Positions 1 to 6,176 of a DNA stretch of 16,305 nucleotides are shown here, one piece after another; within the stretch, counting starts at the first letter, position 1, and the number at the start of each line of letters is the position of its first letter. The translations under genes and the position numbers were made by a program. The stretch covers positions 1 through 16,305 of the forward strand of contig JALHHX010000096.1 in assembly GCA_022837245.1 (NCBI GenBank), in the 5' to 3' direction. The DNA comes from Lentisphaerota bacterium. GTDB taxonomy: Bacteria > Verrucomicrobiota > Kiritimatiellia > RFP12 > UBA3636. The notes beneath the pieces were generated by a model. It was not told where the DNA came from and ran no database searches. It worked only from the letters and a program-made list of their open reading frames with translations.

Positions 1-18
1 GCGCCATGCCCGTGCGCC

Positions 19-43
19 AGCGCGGACACCCGCAATCCGCGCT
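19..43. repeat. Inverted repeat, 8-bp arms
   Basis: AGCGCGGA (19-26) and TCCGCGCT (36-43) are perfect reverse complements around a 9-base loop. There is no U-rich tract directly after it on either strand, so a classical terminator is not supported. It may be a structured intergenic element or transcript end of a gene outside the window. Confidence 0.5.
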
Positions 44-58
44 CTGCGCTTGTTTCGC

Positions 59-87
59 TTGCTCCGCCTGCCTCTCTGTGCCATAAT
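59..87 (+). promoter_or_regulatory. Candidate sigma70-type promoter with no gene behind it
   Basis: TTGCTC (59-64) and CATAAT (82-87) are separated by exactly 17 bases, a reasonable -35/-10 pair on the plus strand. No plus-strand coding sequence follows: the next open stretch is antisense to the minus-strand membrane protein gene. Either the original downstream gene was replaced when the AT-rich segment arrived, or the match is accidental. Confidence 0.3.
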
Positions 88-113
88 GGGCGCACTTCAC
101 ACGAAGGGGTCTG

Positions 114-140
114 CACGGCTCCCGCCGGGGGGCGGGCGTG
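114..140. repeat. GC-rich stem-loop downstream of the small membrane protein gene
   Basis: CCCGCC (121-126) pairs with GGCGGG (131-136) across a GGGG loop, and CACG (114-117) can pair with CGTG (137-140) after a three-base bulge. It lies 17 bases past the stop of the minus-strand gene that ends at 157. It could stop transcription of that gene, but no U-run follows on the minus strand, so this is weak. Confidence 0.4.
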
Positions 141-156
141 TTGCGCTGACTATTGG

Positions 157-519
157 CTAACGTGCCATCTTTTTTGTGTGTTCACAAGCATCTATGAATG
201 AGGAAAATGATTTCGAATTAACTATTACTTTTAAATTCTCAAACCTTCTGGCATAAACTCCTCCTGATAACGTGCAAAGATAAACAACATGCTTTCTAGT
301 ATCATACAGCACTTTGTAATATTCGCCCGCGAAATGCTCTCTCGCAAGGAAAAGGACACGCATGGTTCGTGTCATCATGATGAAAACAATTGCTACACCC
401 CACCAAATCACTTTTGGAAATATAACAAGCTTCAAAAGGTATAGTTGCACGACAAACAAAGTTAGAGCCAAACATAAAGAAAGCTGGGTGTTTTCAGCCA
501 ATACCATTCGGTTTTTCAT
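157..519 (-). CDS. Small two-helix membrane protein, AT-rich, unknown function
   Basis: I do not recognise this family. Read from the ATG at 519 it gives 120 residues beginning MKNRMVLAENTQ. Two hydrophobic stretches, about residues 12-34 and 36-60, look like transmembrane helices joined by a very short turn. A soluble tail of about 55 residues follows (YYKVLYDTRKHVVYL, then a basic end KKMAR). The open frame extends upstream to a TTG at 612, but that part overlaps the ISL3 transposase remnant in another frame, so 519 is preferred. GGGTGG lies a few bases upstream as a weak ribosome site. The start overlaps the remnant's stop as ATGA. The segment is visibly AT-rich compared with the GC-rich remainder, which suggests acquisition by transfer. 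It might be an accessory or immunity-type membrane protein, but nothing in the sequence proves a role. Confidence 0.55.
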   Translation of the reverse strand: MKNRMVLAENTQLSLCLALTLFVVQLYLLKLVIFPKVIWWGVAIVFIMMTRTMRVLFLAREHFAGEYYKVLYDTRKHVVYLCTLSGGVYARRFENLKVIVNSKSFSSFIDACEHTKKMAR

Positions 520-659
520 AAATTCCACCCTATCGGTCGTAGTAAACCGGCTTTGACATGGACGATCACCTCCTGGCTCTCCATCGACAGATCGATTTCC
601 GTGACGTGCCAAGGCTGCTTCAAACCCAGAATCTCTTCGTATTGAGCAGTGTCTTTCAT
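516..659 (-). pseudogene. ISL3-family transposase, N-terminal remnant
   Basis: From the ATG at 659 the minus strand reads MKDTAQYEEILGLKQPWHV and continues through VTEIDLSMESQEVIVHVKA. This is the conserved start of ISL3-family transposases, normally about 400 residues long and followed by a zinc-finger cysteine pattern and then the catalytic domain. Here similarity stops after about 36-38 residues, and the frame ends after 47 codons with ...GWNL, at a TGA that overlaps the start codon of the next minus-strand gene. No cysteine motif or DDE domain survives. I infer a 5' relic of an insertion sequence cut by later recombination near position 545. An internal AGGAGGTGA at about 566-574 is part of this coding sequence and need not be a working ribosome site. 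The other end of the element was not found in the window. Confidence 0.75.
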
Positions 660-665
660 CCCGTC

Positions 666-674
666 ATTCTATCA
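666..674 (-). promoter_or_regulatory. Extended -10 box for the ISL3 remnant
   Basis: On the minus strand TGATAGAAT (674 to 666) matches an extended -10 (TGn followed by TAGAAT). It ends only six bases before the transposase ATG at 659, so transcription would begin at or next to the start codon, giving a near-leaderless message. No good -35 is present (TGTGTT at 17 bases). Confidence 0.3.
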
Positions 675-679
675 AATCC

Positions 680-985
680 ATGCAAAAAAACACACCCAAA
701 ACTCGGAAGTACCCCGACGGAAAGCCAGTCGAGGTGGCGGCGGGCGCCGCGAAACCAGTAGTGCCGCGAAAGAGCGCGGCGGTGTTTCTTCAAAACGCAG
801 TCTGCTCCGCCTCCAAGCCGGGGCATGACGGCGGGACGGGGCCGGAGCGCGCCACCGACGGTCTCGACGCGACGTGCTACGTCTCAGCCGAGCCATTCAA
901 GCGCGGCGATTGGTGGCGCATAGAGTTCGCCGATCCTGTCGAAGGTTTGATAAAACGCTTGCCTGTTAGGCGGCAATTGCTGTAA
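680..985 (+). pseudogene. Discoidin-like (F5/8 type C) domain fragment
   Basis: The frame encodes 101 residues. Its middle carries ATDGLDATCYVSAEPF and GDWWRIEFADPVE, which resembles the pattern of F5/8 type C carbohydrate-binding domains (A.DG...T.y.S, then wW.ieF..p). Such domains run about 120-150 residues and are usually attached to secreted glycoside hydrolases or surface proteins. Here the match ends after DPVE, and the tail GLIKRLPVRRQLL looks unrelated and overlaps the promoter region of the next gene. The ATG at 680 has no ribosome site and sits 21 bases upstream of the ISL3 remnant's start, so it is probably not a native start. I read this as an internal slice of a larger gene left by rearrangement. 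It could be a short hypothetical protein, but that is less likely. Confidence 0.5.
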
Positions 986-1009
986 ACTGCGACTACTTTT
1001 TTATATAAT
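981..1009 (+). promoter_or_regulatory. Promoter of the SIS/dehydrogenase pair
   Basis: A consensus TATAAT (1004-1009) lies in an AT-rich patch (1001-1012) inside GC-rich DNA, with a weak -35 TGTAAA (981-986) at 17-base spacing. Transcription would start near 1016, giving a leader of about 60 bases before the ATG at 1079. The leader has small dyads (GAAG/CTTC near 1018-1031 and CGGA/TCCG near 1043-1052). Confidence 0.5.
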
Positions 1010-1078
1010 ATACTGCGGAAGACGTACCTTCTTCTGAACGGTGCGGAGTCCGACAACTGCAACAAGGGAGTTTTACAA

Positions 1079-2080
1079 ATGAAGAATGAAGGCAATGTGG
1101 CGTTGATTTCCGAAATGATGGAGACGCCGGACATTATACGTAATTTTGATTTTTCGAAGACGGCGGGGGTGGCGAAGCGCATTCTGGAGAAAAAACGCGT
1201 GTTCATCAGCGGCGAGGGGTCGAGCAGGATCCTGCCGGCGAAGAACTTCATTTCGGAGGCGCTCCGGCTGGGGGTGGATGTTTTCGCCGCTACTGATGGC
1301 TCCTACCAGGGGTGCGAGTATGACCTCTCGAAGCACGTCGTGCTTCTCGGTTCCAACAGCGGGCAGACCAAGGAGACGATTACCCTCATGCGCAAGCTTC
1401 TGAAAGAGGGCCACAAGGATGTATATGCGTTCACAAACACGCCGGGTTCGGTTCTCGACAGCGAGTCGCATGGAGCCATCAATTTCTCCGGTGGCAAGGA
1501 GAATGCCGTGGCGGCCAGCAAGAGCGTCATTGAGCATGCCTTGACGTACCAGTCGATTCTATGCAACATGATGGCTTGCGGAACCTGCGCTTCGTCGAAA
1601 GCCAAGGCGGGAGATCTCGCGGAAGCCGTTCTCACGACTGATATCGATCAGAGGATTGTGGATCGCATGGCAGGGGCGCGGATGTTGTTCATAGCGGGGC
1701 GCAACAACGGCGTGGCGGAGGAGATGGCTCTCAAGACCACGGAGATCACGCGAAAGCCGGCGGTGTACCTCGAAGGCACGATCGTGTTGCATGGATACGA
1801 GGAGATAATGTCGAAGGACGACGTTGTGATCTTCATCGAGCCATACGAAACAGAGTACGACAAGATGCAGCAGATTTTCGTGAAAAACGTGGGCGCGGAG
1901 GTGATCGCGATATCTTCCAAGGACACTCCCTTCCGCACTGTCAAAACTCCGCTCCTAGATGGATATTCCAACTTCCTTGCTCTCATGGTGGGTTGGAACA
2001 TGCTCATCCAGACAGGGCAGAAGCTCGGCGTCAATCTCGACAAGCCGAACCGCGCCCGCAAGGTGGGCAACGCGATCTAA
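1079..2080 (+). CDS. Double-SIS sugar isomerase-like protein
   Basis: The 333-residue product has two SIS (phosphosugar isomerase) domains, like the isomerase half of glucosamine-6-phosphate synthase (GlmS) or the AgaS/FrlB group, but no glutaminase domain. Domain 1 has ISGEGSSRILPAKNF (43-57) and the phosphate-binding SNSGQTKET (92-100). Domain 2 has AGRNNGVAEEMALKTTEIT (206-224) and LEGTIVLHG (231-239), the position of the SGEFKHG loop in GlmS. The end, LDKPNRARKVGNAI, follows the usual D.P..l.KVT tail. Expected role: isomerisation, deamination or deglycation of an amino-sugar or aminated ketose phosphate in the cytoplasm; the substrate cannot be read from sequence. AAGGGAG nine bases upstream supports the ATG. 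The dehydrogenase gene follows after 12 bases, so the two are probably co-transcribed. A cysteine cluster CNMMACGTC (162-170) between the domains is of unknown meaning. Confidence 0.85.
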   Translation: MKNEGNVALISEMMETPDIIRNFDFSKTAGVAKRILEKKRVFISGEGSSRILPAKNFISEALRLGVDVFAATDGSYQGCEYDLSKHVVLLGSNSGQTKETITLMRKLLKEGHKDVYAFTNTPGSVLDSESHGAINFSGGKENAVAASKSVIEHALTYQSILCNMMACGTCASSKAKAGDLAEAVLTTDIDQRIVDRMAGARMLFIAGRNNGVAEEMALKTTEITRKPAVYLEGTIVLHGYEEIMSKDDVVIFIEPYETEYDKMQQIFVKNVGAEVIAISSKDTPFRTVKTPLLDGYSNFLALMVGWNMLIQTGQKLGVNLDKPNRARKVGNAI

Positions 2081-2092
2081 TCTGGATCCACA

Positions 2093-3022
2093 ATGAAAAT
2101 CGCGGCGTTCCTCACGCATTCCCGCATAGGCGAATTCGCGTTTTCGGAAGAGAACGCGCGGCGCCTGGTGGAGGTCTTGCCATCGGCGACCGTTTACGTT
2201 TGCGGCGACGAGGAGACGTTCGTCGAAGAGCTCGAGGATGCGGAGGTCGCGCTAGTGTGGCGTTTCAGGCAGGAGTGGTTCGACCGGGCGAAGATGCTGC
2301 GGGTTGTCAGCACTCCTGCCGCCGGCAGGGACTACTTCGCGGTGGAGCCGCCTCCCGGGGTGCGCATCATTTACGGACGTTTCCACGGAAAAATCATGGG
2401 AGAGACGGCGGTGGCGATGATGCTCGGGGCGTCGCGCGGTATCGTCGCCAACGCATACCGCATGACGACCGGCGGCGAGGAATGGCCGAGCGGCAGGTTC
2501 ACCGGGGCGTTGCGCACACTTGCGGGCGCACATGTCGTTGTACTGGGATTCGGAAACATCGGGCACCACGCTGGGCGGCTGCTTAAGTCGTTTGGCGCCC
2601 GTGTGACGGGTGTGCGGCGTCATCCAGAGGACGACTGTCCGGCGTGGTTCTCGGATGGTGACGGCGTGGTTGGTGTTGAGGAGCTGGACTCTGTGCTGCC
2701 CTCCGCCGACCATCTGTTGTGCGTGTTGCCTTCGGGGAAGGAGACAGACCACTTGTTGGACGCCCGACGTCTCCGCCTGCTCCCCGCACATGCCGTGGTC
2801 TACAACATCGGGCGCGGCAATTCGATTGACGAGCTTGCGCTGACCGACGCGTTGAACGACGGGGCGATCGCGGCGGCGTTTCTAGACGTGTTCGAGACGG
2901 AACCCCTGCCGGACGCGAGCCCGCTGCGCAAAGCCCGCAACGTCTTCCTATACCCACACGTTTCGGCAGTCGCGCCGCAATATATGAATCTATACGTGGA
3001 CGAGCTGTCGGAGCGGCTTTGA
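2093..3022 (+). CDS. D-2-hydroxyacid dehydrogenase family protein
   Basis: This is a 309-residue NAD(P)-dependent oxidoreductase of the D-2-hydroxyacid dehydrogenase family (phosphoglycerate, hydroxypyruvate and D-lactate dehydrogenases). The nucleotide-binding glycine motif is LGFGNIG (151-157). The catalytic triad is visible: Arg241 in NIGRGNSID, Glu270 in LDVFETEP, and His289 in YPHVSA. The N-terminal substrate half is short, and there is no C-terminal ACT domain, so it is unlikely to be a regulated SerA. It starts 12 bases after the SIS gene without a clear ribosome site, suggesting translational coupling. The partnership hints that it reduces or oxidises a carbon acid derived from the SIS enzyme's sugar, but this is only inference. 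No terminator-like hairpin is seen after the stop. Confidence 0.88.
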   Translation: MKIAAFLTHSRIGEFAFSEENARRLVEVLPSATVYVCGDEETFVEELEDAEVALVWRFRQEWFDRAKMLRVVSTPAAGRDYFAVEPPPGVRIIYGRFHGKIMGETAVAMMLGASRGIVANAYRMTTGGEEWPSGRFTGALRTLAGAHVVVLGFGNIGHHAGRLLKSFGARVTGVRRHPEDDCPAWFSDGDGVVGVEELDSVLPSADHLLCVLPSGKETDHLLDARRLRLLPAHAVVYNIGRGNSIDELALTDALNDGAIAAAFLDVFETEPLPDASPLRKARNVFLYPHVSAVAPQYMNLYVDELSERL

Positions 3023-3038
3023 CCGTGCGCATATTTTC

Positions 3039-3067
3039 TTGACTTCCGGCGGTTGATGTGGGAACAT
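3039..3067 (+). promoter_or_regulatory. Candidate promoter of the TPR-LysM-SDR-serS group
   Basis: TTGACT (3039-3044) and GAACAT (3062-3067) are 17 bases apart. A perfect short dyad, GATGT (3055-3059) and ACATC (3064-3068), is centred just before the -10. Spacing and part of the sequence (CGGTtGATG) match the promoter at 9180-9208, which raises confidence in both. The -10 itself is weak. Confidence 0.4.
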
Positions 3068-3143
3068 CGGGCTCCGTTATTTGGCGCTTTTTTGGGACGT
3101 CGGACGCGAAGAAGTCATTATGTCAACAAGGCAGGGCAATAGT

Positions 3144-4628
3144 ATGGCAAAAGAGAACAATGTAATAAACCGAGAGGAAGGGCACGGGGCTCAGGAAGCT
3201 CCGGTGAGGGCGCCAGTTGAAATCCCGCAGAACGTAATGAATCTGCACAACAAGGGGTTGGCTGCGCTCGAACGCAACAATCCAGACATTGCGATAGACA
3301 TTTTCCTTCGTTGTGTGCAGCAGATCCCGGGGTTTACCGCTGCGCGGCGTAACTTGCGCGTGACAGCGATAGCGCGTTTCAAGGCAAGCGGCGGTATCAA
3401 TTCGATTGCGCACCATCTAGCGCCGCTGACAGGGCTTTTACAGAAAATTAAAGTCAAGGGCCTGCTGAAATCCGGCAAGCTGGAGCAGGCGCTGTACGAG
3501 GGAGAAAAACTGCTGCTCGTCGATCCGCTAGACTTGGGGTTCGCGGATATTGTGGCGCAGGTTGCAGTTAAGGCGGGCCTTGTCGAGGAGGCTGTCATGA
3601 CGCTTGAGCTCGTGCGTGAAAACCTTCCAGCCGGCAACCTGAAGGTGTTGGATAAGCTTGGGCGCCTGTACTTCCAGGTCAAAAATTACCGCGGAGCGCG
3701 CGACTGTTTCGCGATCGTCCAGCGCGCCCGCCCGACCGACGCCGAGATCCGTCACTTGCTGAAGGACAGCGAGGCACTCGCCACGCTTGATAGCGGCTGG
3801 ACTGAAGCGGCCGACGCCGGGGACTACCGCAAGGTGCTGGCCAACGAGGAAGAGGCCGTCAAGCTCGAGCAGGAGAGCAAAGTTGTCAAGACTGCTGACG
3901 ATGCCGACTCCCTGATCGCAGCCGCGAAGCTGAAGATTGAGGCGGAGCCGAACAACGTCAACTACTACCTGAACCTGACGAACATATTCATGCAGCAGAA
4001 ACGATACGGCGAGGCGATGGAGACCATCGAAAGTGCACGCAAAATCGTGGGTGCCGATGCCGAACTGGACCGCCGCTACTCGAACGCCAAAATCGCGCAG
4101 TTCAATGCCGAAATCGAGGAGTTGGAGAGCAGAGGAGATGAGGCAGGCGTTATCCAGAAAACTGCTGAGCGCGACCAGTATGTGTTTGATGACATAGCGG
4201 AGCGCGTAACGCGCTACCCGAACGACCAGCATCTGCGTTGCGAACTCGCCATGCAGTATTTCAAGAACGATTACATAGACGAAGCTATCCAGCAGTTCCA
4301 GATCGCGCAGAAGAACCCGAAGGACCGCGTAGTGGCGCTATACCACCTCGCGCTTTGCTTCCGCAAGAAGGGGTTGCTCGACCTGGCCGTGTCGCAGCTC
4401 GAAATGGCGCTTGAGTACCTGCCTACGATGAACAGCGAGAAGATGGACGTCTATTATATGATGGGAGAGATTCTTCTCGAGGAAGGCAAGCGTTCGGAAG
4501 CCGAGAAGTACTTCAAGGAAATCTACAAGGTTGACGTAACTTACCGCGACGTCGGCAAGCACATCGAAAACATTTACTCGCAAAAGAAGAAGAAGTCCAT
4601 CGGGGAAGGGGAGGGGGAGGACGCATGA
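3144..4628 (+). CDS. TPR-repeat protein, cytoplasmic
   Basis: From the ATG at 3144 the product has 494 residues. Alternative in-frame starts are the ATG at 3120 and a TTG at 3081; 3144 has AGGG seven bases upstream, while 3120 has only a weak GAAG. There is no signal peptide or membrane helix. After a charged leader of about 30 residues come degenerate tetratricopeptide repeats: about 33-66, 104-136, 136-200, a helical charged middle (220-350), then clearer repeats at 360-395 (LAMQYFKNDYIDEAIQQFQIA), 396-428 and 436-468 (YYMMGEILLEEGKRSEAEKYF). The tail is lysine- then acid-rich. TPR arrays are protein-binding scaffolds with no catalysis. The stop overlaps the LysM lipoprotein start by ATGA, so the two are translationally coupled and may act together at the cell envelope. 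The partner protein is unknown. Confidence 0.85.
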   Translation: MAKENNVINREEGHGAQEAPVRAPVEIPQNVMNLHNKGLAALERNNPDIAIDIFLRCVQQIPGFTAARRNLRVTAIARFKASGGINSIAHHLAPLTGLLQKIKVKGLLKSGKLEQALYEGEKLLLVDPLDLGFADIVAQVAVKAGLVEEAVMTLELVRENLPAGNLKVLDKLGRLYFQVKNYRGARDCFAIVQRARPTDAEIRHLLKDSEALATLDSGWTEAADAGDYRKVLANEEEAVKLEQESKVVKTADDADSLIAAAKLKIEAEPNNVNYYLNLTNIFMQQKRYGEAMETIESARKIVGADAELDRRYSNAKIAQFNAEIEELESRGDEAGVIQKTAERDQYVFDDIAERVTRYPNDQHLRCELAMQYFKNDYIDEAIQQFQIAQKNPKDRVVALYHLALCFRKKGLLDLAVSQLEMALEYLPTMNSEKMDVYYMMGEILLEEGKRSEAEKYFKEIYKVDVTYRDVGKHIENIYSQKKKKSIGEGEGEDA

Positions 4629-5278
4629 GGGGCCGGGTGATGCTAGCCGCGGCGCTTCTCGGGTCGGCTGCCGTTCTGCAGGGATGCGCCACTTACACCT
4701 CCGACGGCAGGACCGTGTTCGGAAGCCGGCAGACGCGCCAGCCTCAGGGTCCCACGCCGGAGCAGGCGGCCGATATGCGCCGCGACACGCGCATAGCCGA
4801 ACTGGAAAATCTCAGCAGGCGCCAACGCGGGGAGTTGGACGAGGTTAGCGCATCGATCAATTCCCTTTCGGCAAGAACGGACGACTTCACGCGGCAGATG
4901 GACGCGCGGGGTGCCGACGTAGTCGCACTGCGCACTGAAGCCGCCGCGCTGCGGCGGGATATCGAAGCGGTGAATGCGAAAGTCGAGGCCATCCCTGCAT
5001 CTTTCAGTAAGATGCTTGAGGAACAACGCCGCGTCATAATGGCCGATGTCGATCGGAACATCAAAACCTCCATAGCCAACATTCCGAAAAGCCGTCCTTC
5101 CTCGGGTGGTAGCGCGGGCTCCGGCAAATTTTACGAGCATGAAGTTCTGAACGGGCAGACGCTTTCGGAAATAGCGCGCGTCTACGAGGTGCCGATAGCC
5201 GACATCATGCGCGAAAACAACATCAAAGACGCATCATTAATCAGAGTCGGGCAGAAACTGCTGATCCCGGCGAAATAA
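4625..5278 (+). CDS. LysM-domain lipoprotein with coiled coil
   Basis: The 217-residue product begins with a lipoprotein signal: MRGR, a hydrophobic stretch (5-18) and a lipobox-like VLQGC with Cys21 as the acylated residue. Gln at -2 is not the commonest choice. Residues 55-150 are heptad-rich and charged and should form a coiled coil (RIAELENLSRRQRGELDEV and on). A Ser/Gly linker (159-167) leads to a C-terminal LysM domain (about 169-215: YEHEVLNGQTLSEIARVY, ending VGQKLLIPAK) that binds peptidoglycan glycans. The expected location is periplasmic, anchored in a membrane and touching the cell wall. The layout resembles envelope organisers that pair a coiled coil with a wall-binding domain. 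GGAGG precedes the ATG, which overlaps the TPR gene by four bases. A precise function is not known. Confidence 0.85.
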   Translation: MRGRVMLAAALLGSAAVLQGCATYTSDGRTVFGSRQTRQPQGPTPEQAADMRRDTRIAELENLSRRQRGELDEVSASINSLSARTDDFTRQMDARGADVVALRTEAAALRRDIEAVNAKVEAIPASFSKMLEEQRRVIMADVDRNIKTSIANIPKSRPSSGGSAGSGKFYEHEVLNGQTLSEIARVYEVPIADIMRENNIKDASLIRVGQKLLIPAK

Positions 5279-5293
5279 AACGGAGACCATCAA

Positions 5294-6151
5294 ATGGAAT
5301 TGCCTTTCAAAACTGATCTTGGCGGAAAAGTCGCCGCTGTCACAGGGGGTGGCGGTGTGCTGTGCAGTTGCATGGCCAAGGCGCTCGCCGAATGCGGCGC
5401 GAAAGTCGCGGTCCTGGATCTGCGGCTCGAGGCCGCAGACAAAGTCGCCGACGAAATAGCAAATCACGGCGGCACGGCGAAGGGCTTTGAGTGCAATGTG
5501 CTCGACCGCGCAAGTCTCGAGGCCGCCAACGAGGGCATCGTCGCGGCGTTCGGAGATATAGACATCCTGATAAACGGCGCCGGCGGGAACCATCCAAAAG
5601 GCACGACCACGAAGGAATATCTTTTCCCGGAGGATCTCACCGGGAAAACCCCCGACATTAAGACGTTCTTCGACCTCGATCCCGAAGGCGTGCAGTTCGT
5701 GTTCAACTTGAACTTCGTCGGAACACTCCTCCCCACGCAGGTCTTCACGCGCGCCATGGCGGAGCGCGGTTCGGGCACGGTGGTGAACATTTCGTCCATG
5801 AATGCCTTCACGCCGCTCACCAAAATCCCCGCATACAGCGCTGCCAAGGCGGCGGTCAGCAACTTCACGCAATGGCTCGCGGTCCACATGTCTAAAGTCG
5901 GCATAAGAGTCAACGCGATCGCGCCCGGCTTTTTCGTGACGGATCAGAACCGCGCCCTCATGATGAATCCCGACGGCACGCCCACCGCGCGCGGCGGCAA
6001 GGTGCTGTCGAACACGCCGATGGGGCGCTTCGGCGAGCCCGGGGATCTTATCGGGGCGCTGCTGTGGCTCGTTAACGACAAGGGGGCTGCGTTCGTCACC
6101 GGGACGGTGATTCCGGTCGACGGCGGTTTTAGTTCCTATTCCGGGGTGTAA
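5294..6151 (+). CDS. SDR oxidoreductase, D-mannonate/fructuronate reductase type
   Basis: This 285-residue short-chain dehydrogenase has TGGGGVLC (17-24) for the cofactor, NGAGG (94-98), and the catalytic Ser168, Tyr181 and Lys185 (YSAAK). Residues 215-247 (VTDQNR, then TARGGKVLSNTPMGRFGEP) and the end PVDGGFSSYSGV match the SDR subgroup represented by Bacillus YjmF/UxuB-like D-mannonate oxidoreductases. These interconvert D-fructuronate and D-mannonate in hexuronate breakdown. No mannonate dehydratase (UxuA) or uronate isomerase gene is in the window, so the substrate is assigned by family resemblance only. GGAG lies upstream of the ATG. The gene is 15 bases after the LysM gene and 25 before serS, so it is probably within that transcript. 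Confidence 0.82.
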   Translation: MELPFKTDLGGKVAAVTGGGGVLCSCMAKALAECGAKVAVLDLRLEAADKVADEIANHGGTAKGFECNVLDRASLEAANEGIVAAFGDIDILINGAGGNHPKGTTTKEYLFPEDLTGKTPDIKTFFDLDPEGVQFVFNLNFVGTLLPTQVFTRAMAERGSGTVVNISSMNAFTPLTKIPAYSAAKAAVSNFTQWLAVHMSKVGIRVNAIAPGFFVTDQNRALMMNPDGTPTARGGKVLSNTPMGRFGEPGDLIGALLWLVNDKGAAFVTGTVIPVDGGFSSYSGV

Positions 6152-6176
6152 GGGAAAGTAGGCGGGGGCCGTCCAA

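Noticed and set aside
1..84. Minus-strand frame running off the left edge, MAQRGRRSKRNKRR...
   Set aside because: It has no ribosome site, an Arg-rich low-complexity composition and coincides with the stem-loop at 19-43; not reported as a gene.
566..574. AGGAGGTGA as a strong ribosome site for a nine-residue leader peptide starting at 559
   Set aside because: It sits inside the ISL3 transposase coding remnant and encodes its QEVI residues; the nine-codon frame is probably accidental.
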